A program made the translations under genes and the position numbers. Under the pieces are notes generated by a model that had not been told where the DNA came from, did not search any database, and saw only the letters and a list, made by a program, of their open reading frames with translations. A DNA stretch of 64,000 bases. Source: Bradyrhizobium paxllaeri (GTDB lineage: Bacteria > Pseudomonadota > Alphaproteobacteria > Rhizobiales > Xanthobacteraceae). Positions 57,657-64,000 of the stretch are shown piece after piece. Position 1 is the stretch's first letter. Each line of letters opens with the position of its first letter. Where the stretch lies: positions 4,526,001 through 4,590,000 of the forward strand of contig NZ_CP042968.1 in NCBI RefSeq assembly GCF_001693515.2, given 5' to 3'.

Positions 57657-58478
57657 ATGTCCGATATCCTGACCAAGATCGAGACCTACAAGCGCGAAGA
57701 GATCGCCGCAGCCAAGCGCACGCATCCGCTTGCCGAGATCGAAGCCCGCGCCAGGACGGCGCCGCCGCCGCGTGGGTTTGTGCGCGCGATCCGGGAAAAG
57801 CTCGCCCGCGACGACTATGCGCTGATTGCCGAAGTGAAGAAGGCCTCGCCGTCCAAGGGGCTCATTCGCGCCGATTTCGATCCGCCGGTGCTGGCAAAAG
57901 CCTACGAGGCCGGAGGCGCGGCGTGTCTTTCCGTGCTGACGGATGCGCCCTCGTTCCAGGGCCATCTCGATTTCATGGTGGCGGCGCGCGCGGCAACCAA
58001 CTTGCCGGTGCTGCGCAAGGATTTCCTGTTCGACACCTACCAGGTGGTGGAAGCCCGCGCCCATGGCGCCGACTGCATCCTGATTATCATGGCCGCGCTC
58101 GACGACGCCGTCGCCAGGGATATCGAGGACGCGGCGATTGCGCTCGGCATGGACGTGCTGATCGAAATCCACGACCGCGCCGAGCTCGATCGCGCGCTGA
58201 AACTTCGCTCGCCGATGATCGGCGTCAACAACCGCAATTTGCGCACCTTCGAGACGACGCTGGCGACCAGCGAGGCGCTCGCGCCGCTGATCCCGCGCGA
58301 CCGCCTGATGGTCGGCGAGAGCGGCATCTTCACGCCTGACGATCTCGCCCGCCTTGAGCGCGTCGGCATGTCGACCTTCCTGGTCGGCGAAAGCCTGATG
58401 CGCCAGGCCGATGTGACGGCTGCGACCCGCACGCTGCTGACGCGCGTCGCCACGCCGCGTGCGACCGGGACCGGCTAG
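57657..58478 (+). CDS. trpC: Indole-3-glycerol phosphate synthase
   Basis: TrpC closes the indole ring from carboxyphenylamino-deoxyribulose phosphate. The 273-residue TIM-barrel protein has '[20 protein letters not shown]' (Glu and Lys of the active site), '[18 protein letters not shown]', '[19 protein letters not shown]', '[19 protein letters not shown]' and '[19 protein letters not shown]'. It starts 17 bp after trpD and ends 3 bp before moaC, so the three are one operon. Confidence 0.96.
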   Translation: MSDILTKIETYKREEIAAAKRTHPLAEIEARARTAPPPRGFVRAIREKLARDDYALIAEVKKASPSKGLIRADFDPPVLAKAYEAGGAACLSVLTDAPSFQGHLDFMVAARAATNLPVLRKDFLFDTYQVVEARAHGADCILIIMAALDDAVARDIEDAAIALGMDVLIEIHDRAELDRALKLRSPMIGVNNRNLRTFETTLATSEALAPLIPRDRLMVGESGIFTPDDLARLERVGMSTFLVGESLMRQADVTAATRTLLTRVATPRATGTG

Positions 58479-58481
58479 AAG

Positions 58482-58982
58482 ATGGCGCGGAAGGCTTCCA
58501 AAGGCGACGCCCTCACCCATATCGATTCCTCCGGCGAAGCGCGGATGGTCGACGTCTCGGACAAGACCGCGACCGAACGCACGGCGGTAGCCGAAGGCCG
58601 CGTCGTCATGAGCAAGGCGACGCTTGATCTGATTATCTCCGGCAATGCCAAGAAGGGCGACGTGCTGGGCGCGGCGCGCATCGCCGGCATCATGGCAGCG
58701 AAGCGCACGTCGGAACTGATCCCGCTGTGCCATCCGCTGGCGCTGTCCAAGGTGACGCTCGACATCACGCCCGACAAAAAACTACCCGGCTGCATCGTCC
58801 GCGCCACCGTCAAGGTCACCGGCCCTACCGGCGTCGAGATGGAGGCGCTGACCGCGGTGTCGGTCGCGTGTCTGACGATCTACGACATGATCAAGGCGGT
58901 CGAGCGCGGCGTTCGCATCGACGGTATCCATCTCGTCGAGAAGATCGGCGGCAAGTCCGGCCATTATCGCGCGGATCGCTGA
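58482..58982 (+). CDS. moaC: Cyclic pyranopterin monophosphate synthase MoaC
   Basis: With MoaA, MoaC turns GTP into cyclic pyranopterin monophosphate, the first step to molybdenum cofactor. The 166-residue protein has '[20 protein letters not shown]', '[20 protein letters not shown]' with '[11 protein letters not shown]', and the active-site region '[20 protein letters not shown]' with '[11 protein letters not shown]'. It follows trpC by 3 bp. The moeA gene that usually comes next in related genomes is not here. Confidence 0.95.
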   Translation: MARKASKGDALTHIDSSGEARMVDVSDKTATERTAVAEGRVVMSKATLDLIISGNAKKGDVLGAARIAGIMAAKRTSELIPLCHPLALSKVTLDITPDKKLPGCIVRATVKVTGPTGVEMEALTAVSVACLTIYDMIKAVERGVRIDGIHLVEKIGGKSGHYRADR

Positions 58983-59089
58983 GCCGATAAGAGACGTCGC
59001 CGCGCTCACGCTTGCGTGACCGCTGCCGCGAGGAATGAGCCCGCAGTGGCGGGGTTGTTTCTTCCGGGACCTTCACGGGGAGGAATCCG

Positions 59090-59356
59090 ATGTCGAGATA
59101 CAGGCTTGTGGGCGCTGCGGCTGCGTTGGCCGTGATGACAGCCCCCTCCACGGCACAACAGGTCATGGGCGAACCTGGCTATTGCGCGTTCTTCTATCCG
59201 AACGCCAATTGCCAGAACAAAGGTCCGGGCAATCCCTACACCGATCCGCGGCGCTTTGGCCAAGGCTACTCTCAAGGCTACTACTTGCCGGACAGTGGCC
59301 AGACGGTCGGCGTGGCGAGAAGCCGCGCGCGCAGATCCGTAACACGCGTGCAGTGA
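59090..59356 (+). CDS. Small exported hypothetical protein, 88 aa
   Basis: The product has 88 residues, with a signal peptide (MSRYRLVGAAAALAVMTAPS, cleavage near 'STAQQ') preceded by GGGGAGG. The mature part is Gly/Tyr/Asn-rich with two Cys ('EPGYCAFFYPNANCQNKGPG'), which could form a disulfide, and ends in a basic tail ('SRARRSVTRVQ'). No domain recognised. It lies alone between moaC and the GGDEF-EAL gene. A short inverted repeat TCACGC/GCGTGA lies in the gap after moaC. Confidence 0.7.
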   Translation: MSRYRLVGAAAALAVMTAPSTAQQVMGEPGYCAFFYPNANCQNKGPGNPYTDPRRFGQGYSQGYYLPDSGQTVGVARSRARRSVTRVQ

Positions 59357-59614
59357 GAGCTCCGGCTCTAGCCCGGCACTCTCGCATCCTTCCGATCGGG
59401 CGGACCGTGAGCGTCCAGCGCTCCAATTTTCGCGGTCGCACCTCGCCGGTTCCATGGTTCCCTCTGGTTGCCGGCGGACAAGTTTGCCACCGAATAACCC
59501 TTCATTAACCAGGCTTGCTAACGTCAATTCCATCTCGGCGCGATATCGACGTCATGGGTCGGGATTGGGAGAACACCGCTTCCGGCTGTTCATTCCCGGC
59601 AGCGATCGTGTTCC

Positions 59615-62347
59615 ATGGCTCCAACCGGCACCACACGATTCAGGTTCGCGTCCGCCTTTCGCGGCGGCCCGATCCGCTGGCTGATCTTCGGCGGCCTGCT
59701 CCTGATCGCCACAATCGCGATCGGCGCAACCATCATGGCCGGTAATTTCCGCGAGCGCGCGCTGCGCAACAGTGAGCGCGAGCTGGAAAACACCGTGCTG
59801 CTCCTCGCCCGCCATTTCGACCAGCAGCTCGAAGATTTTCAGGTCGTCCAGAAAGACCTGATCGCCTTCATGCGCTCCAGCGAGATCGCCACGCCTGAAA
59901 ACTACAAGCGGCGGATGTCCGGCCACGACATCCATCTGATGTTGAAGTCCAAGATCGACGCGATGTCTTATGTCGGTGGCATCAACGTCTTCGACGCCGA
60001 CGGCAATTTGATCAACGCCTCGGTCGCCTGGCCGCCACCGTCGGTCAACTCGGCGGACCGCGCTTTCTTCAGGACCTTCAAGGCCAGCCCGCAATCGCCG
60101 GAAATGCTGATCGAACCGGTCTACAGCCGCGTTACCGGCGTCTGGACCACGGTGATCGCCCGCAAGATCACCGGGCCAAAGGGTGAATTTCTCGGCGTCA
60201 TCGGCCGAGGCATCGAACCCGTCAACTTCGAGAGATTCTTCGCGACGATAACGCTCGGACCGGGCGCCTCCATCACCATGCTCCACAGCGACGGCACGCT
60301 GCTCGCCCGCTACCCGCATGTCGCTGACATGATCGGCCAGAACTTGAAGACCGGTCCGGTCGCCCAGCGGCAGGTCTTCGAACTGCCCCGCAGCACCTCG
60401 CGCCTCACCAGCCCGATCGATGGCGAGGACCGGCTGATCTCGTCCCGTGCGCTCACGAATTTCCCGATCGTGATTGCCGCGACGACCACGATATCCGCCG
60501 CGCTCGCCGACTGGCGCGAGCAGATCGGCATCCTGATTGCGGTCACCGGATTGTCCGTGCTGGCGATCGCCGCCCTGCTGTTCCTTGTCGTGCGCAAGCT
60601 TTCCCATCAGCATCGCGCGTCGAAGCAGCGGCTGACACTGGAAAAGCAGCGTCTCGACACCGCCGTCAACAACATGACGCAAGGTCTGCTGCTGTTCGAT
60701 TCGAAGCAGCATCTCGTCATCTGCAACAGGCGATATCTCGAAATGTACGGCCTGTCGGCCGAAATCGTGAAGCCGGGCTGCAGCTTCCGCGAGGTGATCG
60801 CCCACCGCAAGGACACCGGATCGTTCGTCGGCGACATCGATCATTACGTCGAGGTCGTGCTGCGCGACGTCGCGAACCGCAACGCCATGGTGATCTCGAC
60901 GCCCGACGGGCGCTCGATCCAGGTCGTCAACGAGCCGGTCGCCGACGGCGGATGGCTGGCGACCCATGAAGATATCACCGAGCGCCGACGCGCCGAGGAG
61001 CGCATCACCCACCTCGCCCATTACGATGCGCTGACGGACCTGCCGAACCGCACGCTGTTCCACGAACGGCTCAAGCACGAACTGTCCTTTGTCGCGCCGA
61101 CCCGGCCCTTGGCGGTGCTCTATATCGACATCGACGAATTCAAGAGCGTCAACGATTCGCTCGGCCACATGATCGGCGACGAGCTCCTGAAGTCGGTCGC
61201 CGCCAGCCTCGCTGCCTGCGCGCGGAAATCCGATTTCGTCGCCCGGCTCGGCGGCGATGAGTTCGCCATCATCCAGTCCGGGATCGAGGATACCGACGAC
61301 GTGATGAAGCTCGTCAGCCGCATCTTCGAGGCAATCCGTTCGCCCTATCAATGCCTCGGCCATCAGGTGACCACCGACGCCAGCATCGGCATTGCGCTGG
61401 CGCCGCAAGACGGCACCGATATCGACCAGATTCTGAAGAACGCGGATCTGGCGATGTACGCCGCCAAGGCCGCCGGCCGCCGCACCTACCGCTTCTTCGA
61501 ACCTGATATGGAAGCCGAGGTCCGCGCCCGCCGCAGCCTGGAAATGGACCTGCGCCGGGCGCTGGTCGACGGTGGTTTCGAGGTCCACTACCAGCCTTGT
61601 CTGGGCCTGCAGACCAACGCGATCACCGGCTGCGAGGCGCTGGTGCGCTGGCGCCATCCTCACCGCGGCATGATTTCGCCGGCCGAGTTCGTGCCGCTCG
61701 CCGAGGATACCGGCCTGATCAACCAGCTCGGCGAATGGGTGCTCACCACCGCCTGCAAGGAGGCGGTGACCTGGCCCGACAGTATCAGGCTCGCGGTTAA
61801 CGTCTCGCCGATCCAGTTCAAGAGCGGCACGCTGGCGCTGAAGGTGATGGGCGCGCTCGCCGCCTCCGGCCTTCCTGCGAGCCGGCTGGAGCTCGAAATC
61901 ACCGAGGCCGTGCTGATCCGGGACGACGAGGCGGCACTCGCCGTGTTGCACGACCTGCGCGCCATCGGGGTCCGCATCGCGCTTGACGATTTCGGCACCG
62001 GCTATTCCTCGCTGAGCTACCTGCAGCGTTTCCCGTTCGACAAGATCAAGATCGACCGCTGCTTCATCACCGACATCGCCGAGCCGGAAGGCTCGATCTC
62101 CATCGTTCAGGCGGTGGTGAACATCGCCGCCGATCGTCACATGACGACGACGGCCGAAGGCGTCGAGACCGAGCAGCAGCGCGAGTTGCTGCGCGAACTC
62201 GGCTGCTCGGAAATGCAGGGCTATCTGTTCAGCGCGCCGAAACCGGCCGCGGAATTGAGGCCGCTGTTGCTGACGGAGCGGGAGCGTCCCGACGAGGCGC
62301 AGCCGAACCCAACGCGCAGGCGCAAGCCGGTGGCGCGGACAGCGTAG
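59615..62347 (+). CDS. Membrane diguanylate cyclase/phosphodiesterase (sensor-PAS-GGDEF-EAL)
   Basis: This inner-membrane protein makes and/or degrades cyclic di-GMP. The 910-residue protein has helix 1 (about 20-43), a periplasmic Cache-like sensor domain (about 45-300), helix 2 (about 304-327, 'IGILIAVTGLSVLAIAALLF'), and a PAS segment near 345-455 ('MTQGLLLFDSKQHLVICNRR'). The GGDEF domain has an intact RLGGDEF near 545 and an upstream RxxD inhibitory site (RKSD). The EAL domain has 'GCEALVRWRHPHRG' near 672, 'ELEITEAVLIRDDEAAL', 'LDDFGTGYSSLSYLQRF' and 'AEGVETEQQRELL'. Both active sites look complete. Ligand and output unknown. Confidence 0.95.
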   Translation: MAPTGTTRFRFASAFRGGPIRWLIFGGLLLIATIAIGATIMAGNFRERALRNSERELENTVLLLARHFDQQLEDFQVVQKDLIAFMRSSEIATPENYKRRMSGHDIHLMLKSKIDAMSYVGGINVFDADGNLINASVAWPPPSVNSADRAFFRTFKASPQSPEMLIEPVYSRVTGVWTTVIARKITGPKGEFLGVIGRGIEPVNFERFFATITLGPGASITMLHSDGTLLARYPHVADMIGQNLKTGPVAQRQVFELPRSTSRLTSPIDGEDRLISSRALTNFPIVIAATTTISAALADWREQIGILIAVTGLSVLAIAALLFLVVRKLSHQHRASKQRLTLEKQRLDTAVNNMTQGLLLFDSKQHLVICNRRYLEMYGLSAEIVKPGCSFREVIAHRKDTGSFVGDIDHYVEVVLRDVANRNAMVISTPDGRSIQVVNEPVADGGWLATHEDITERRRAEERITHLAHYDALTDLPNRTLFHERLKHELSFVAPTRPLAVLYIDIDEFKSVNDSLGHMIGDELLKSVAASLAACARKSDFVARLGGDEFAIIQSGIEDTDDVMKLVSRIFEAIRSPYQCLGHQVTTDASIGIALAPQDGTDIDQILKNADLAMYAAKAAGRRTYRFFEPDMEAEVRARRSLEMDLRRALVDGGFEVHYQPCLGLQTNAITGCEALVRWRHPHRGMISPAEFVPLAEDTGLINQLGEWVLTTACKEAVTWPDSIRLAVNVSPIQFKSGTLALKVMGALAASGLPASRLELEITEAVLIRDDEAALAVLHDLRAIGVRIALDDFGTGYSSLSYLQRFPFDKIKIDRCFITDIAEPEGSISIVQAVVNIAADRHMTTTAEGVETEQQRELLRELGCSEMQGYLFSAPKPAAELRPLLLTERERPDEAQPNPTRRRKPVARTA

Positions 62348-62367
62348 CGTTGCGATGCTGCCTATCA

Positions 62368-62450
62368 CCGTTATTGCGAGCGCAGCGAAGCAATCCATCG
62401 TTCCGCACGCGGGCTGACCATAGATTGCTTCGCTTCGCTCGCCATGCCGT
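62368..62450. repeat. Intergenic palindromic repeat, family B, copy 4
   Basis: The left arm has TTATTGCGAGCGCAGCG and AAGCAATCCA, and the right arm GATTGCTTCGCTTCGCTCG followed by a diverged CCATGCCG. It starts 21 bp after the GGDEF-EAL stop. It is the most decayed copy of the family in this window. Confidence 0.85.
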
Positions 62451-63303
62451 CGAGATACGCGTCTGCATTCTCGCAGCATGATTTGCCCGAGTTGTACTGT
62501 TCGTTTCGCCCCGGAAATGAGAGGGCGCAGGGAATGCCGGGTGCTTGCCGCACCCGCGGTCTCGTGTGCAATTGCACTTAAGGAAATGCGCACACGAGCA
62601 TACAGGTACAGCCGGAGCAGCCCGGCATTCCCTGCGCAATGGTTTGACGGCTTATGCCGTGATCTCCCCGGAGCCGAATTCCTCTGGCCTCCGTCGCCGA
62701 CAGATTGGCGGTTCATTGAAACCCGGTCGGGCTTCAAAAAACCTCCGCCGGTTTGACACCAACCACGGGCGTCAGGACCACACGGTTTTGCCGTACGCAG
62801 CTTCCTTCGCCAAAGACATCACCTGCCAAGTGCTGGCCAGTCGAAGCTCTGGCGGAGGCGTTCAAGCGCCGTACGTCCTGCGCGCTGTGTTCACTCACGG
62901 CTAACCGCCCTGCGAACACTCCTCGCGCCCGACGCTGCCGCGTCCACCGCAACCCGTCCCAACGTTCGTGACGATGGCCAACGCCCCTCTTCTCGGAACG
63001 GGATGGCGGGATTTGTAGGCGTGATTTGGGTCTCGCGCGAAGCGATTTATTTTTACGCGCACGACTGGACGGCGCAAATCAGCTTGAAGTTGCTGAAGAA
63101 AATCGCGTGAATGCGCAACGACCGGGGGGACAGAAATTGGGCGGACGCGGTCCAGCCATCCAGCAGCTCGGACCGGAAATAAGCGCCTTCATCGAAGTGA
63201 CAAGTGCAACGTCACTCTCAATCCAAGTCACTGCAACCGAAACATTCATCGTGTTTGCAGCGCGGCGAGACGGGCGCTTGAAGGACGCGGCCGGTGTCTT
63301 CTG
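62451..63303. other. 850-bp structured intergenic region, no gene supported
   Basis: No open frame here has a ribosome site or recognised domain. The left part holds a long hairpin (62521-62640, separate entry). The middle (about 62755-63010) is a CG-rich tract with CCGTACG and CTCGCGCCCGACGCTGCCGC segments, and the right part (63020-63120) runs into AT-richer DNA. From memory, blocks like these recur in Bradyrhizobium and Rhodopseudomonas genomes as repeated non-coding units. Confidence 0.5.
62521..62640. repeat. Long hairpin: GCGCAGGGAATGCCGGG arms
   Basis: A perfect 17-base inverted pair, GCGCAGGGAATGCCGGG (62524-62540) and CCCGGCATTCCCTGCGC (62622-62638), encloses a second pair, GTGTGC and GCACAC, and an AT-rich apex. 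Total span is about 120 bases. It is stable enough to act as a transcript-level structure. It is not followed by a T-run on either strand. Confidence 0.75.
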
Positions 63304-64000
63304 TTACTTCGACAGTCGCGCCAAGCCCTTCCAGTCGAACGTAATCCCGTGGCCGGGCCGCGTCGGCGCCAATGCCATGCCTTCGTTCAGGACAAGCGGG
63401 TGCTCGATGTAACTATCGAGCCCAAATCCGTGAGCTTCCAGATAGGAGCGGTTCGGGCAGGCCGCGAGCAAATGCACGGTGACGTCATGTGCGCCGTGGC
63501 TGGTAACCGGTAGATTGAAGGCTTCCGCCAGCCGCGCGATCTTCATGAAAGCCGTAACACCGCCGCAATTGGTGACATCGGGCTCGGGATAAGACACTGC
63601 GCCAGCGGCGATGTAATTCTTGAATTCCCAGAGCGAACGCAGGTTTTCTCCGGCCGCGATCGGAACCCCGCCGACAGCCATGATGCGGGCATGTCCGGCA
63701 ATATCGTCGGGAATGATTGGTTCTTCCAGCCAGGTGAGATCGAAGGATTGCAACGCGCGCGCCGCGCGGATGGCTTCCTCGACCGTCCACTTCATGTTGG
63801 CGTCCGCCATCAGAGGAAAGCCACTGCCGAGATGTTGGCGCATCGCCTGCACGCGCGCGACGTCTGATGCGAGATCGGGACGGCCGACCTTCATCTTGAT
63901 GGCGCGAAAGCCTTTCGCAATATTGTCGTCGGTCTGCTTCAAAAGCTTCTCGATGGAGAGATCGAGGTCGATCCCGCCGGCGTAGCAGGGCACGCGGGCG
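63304..64000 (-). CDS. Mandelate racemase/muconate lactonizing-type enolase-superfamily enzyme, N-terminus beyond window
   Basis: The visible C-terminal 231 residues hold the barrel domain. The KxK motif is in 'GFRAIKMKVGRPD', metal ligands are Asp in 'FPLMADANMKW', Glu in 'DLTWLEEPIIPDD' and Glu in 'PIAAGENLRSLWEF', and a His lies in 'VTSHGAHDVTVH'. This is the mandelate racemase subgroup pattern, probably a sugar-acid dehydratase or racemase. The N-terminal capping domain lies past base 64000. Substrate cannot be assigned. It is the only gene after the structured region on the right. Confidence 0.9.
   Translation of the reverse strand, partial: ARVPCYAGGIDLDLSIEKLLKQTDDNIAKGFRAIKMKVGRPDLASDVARVQAMRQHLGSGFPLMADANMKWTVEEAIRAARALQSFDLTWLEEPIIPDDIAGHARIMAVGGVPIAAGENLRSLWEFKNYIAAGAVSYPEPDVTNCGGVTAFMKIARLAEAFNLPVTSHGAHDVTVHLLAACPNRSYLEAHGFGLDSYIEHPLVLNEGMALAPTRPGHGITFDWKGLARLSK

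Noticed and set aside
59552..62737. Minus-strand open frame of more than 1000 codons opposite the GGDEF-EAL gene
   Set aside because: Arg/Asp/His-rich shadow without motifs; the plus strand has intact sensor, GGDEF and EAL signatures.
63026..63412. Plus-strand 128-codon frame before the enolase-superfamily gene
   Set aside because: It runs into the 3' end of a real minus-strand gene, lacks a ribosome site and has no recognisable features.

Overview
The window reads as chromosomal DNA of a high-GC alphaproteobacterium of the Bradyrhizobium/Nitrobacteraceae type. This is an inference from protein character, from gene order (argS-SPOR-nagZ-scpA-scpB-tatABC; tpiA/secG/pyrG/kdsA/eno/ftsB/pdhAB/pdhC/lpdA), from two orphan tctC-like binding proteins, and from several families of short palindromic intergenic repeats. 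No database search was possible. I see no rRNA, tRNA, CRISPR array, prophage or defence island.

Layout. 1-8.8 kb: a leftward housekeeping cluster (dgt, argS, a SPOR-domain envelope protein, nagZ, scpA, scpB, tatA, tatB and a truncated tatC). 8.9-12.1 kb: erpA, an orphan FixJ-like response regulator with a TTG start, and an IS110-family (IS1111-like) element that may carry a guide RNA in its 3' non-coding end. 12.1-15.2 kb: a LysR regulator divergent from a tartrate/malate-type dehydrogenase and a tricarboxylate-type binding protein. 15.4-21.6 kb: small and broken genes, an exported beta-barrel-like protein, and a leftward amidohydrolase/RND pump/adaptor operon. 21.7-25.7 kb: xthA, a GNAT enzyme, a Sel1-repeat protein and ilvD.

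25.7-31.7 kb is the most accessory part. It holds a long gene-poor stretch, an orphan RTX protein, a lytic transglycosylase, a scrambled ISAzo13-type transposase scar, an SDR that looks foreign and a 54-residue membrane protein. 31.7-34 kb: a second tctC-like protein and a threonine-synthase-like enzyme. 34-44 kb: pyruvate dehydrogenase (lpdA, pdhC, a DUF5076-like gene, pdhB, pdhA), ftsB, an FMN reductase, a medium-chain reductase and enolase. 44.2-46.9 kb: a Tat-exported beta-propeller protein coupled to a cytochrome c, queF and a HAD phosphatase. 47-54.4 kb: an MFS exporter, kdsA, a NIPSNAP protein, pyrG, secG, a probably leaderless XRE-cupin regulator, two small genes and tpiA. 54.6-62.4 kb: a PpiD-like chaperone, trpD, trpC, moaC, a small exported protein and a GGDEF-EAL protein. 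62.4-64 kb: a structured repeat region and a truncated enolase-superfamily gene.

Functionally the window combines central carbon flow (enolase, triosephosphate isomerase, pyruvate dehydrogenase), biosynthesis (Ilv, Trp, CTP, KDO, queuosine, molybdopterin), envelope and export functions (Tat, SecG, PpiD, FtsB, SPOR, NagZ, transglycosylase) and a thin accessory layer. I see no clearly new multi-gene system. The best leads are the IS element's putative guide RNA, the leaderless XRE promoter with its 20-bp-spaced direct repeat, the conserved-looking intergenic hairpin families, the DUF5076-like gene inside the pdh operon, and the structured element at 62.5 kb.
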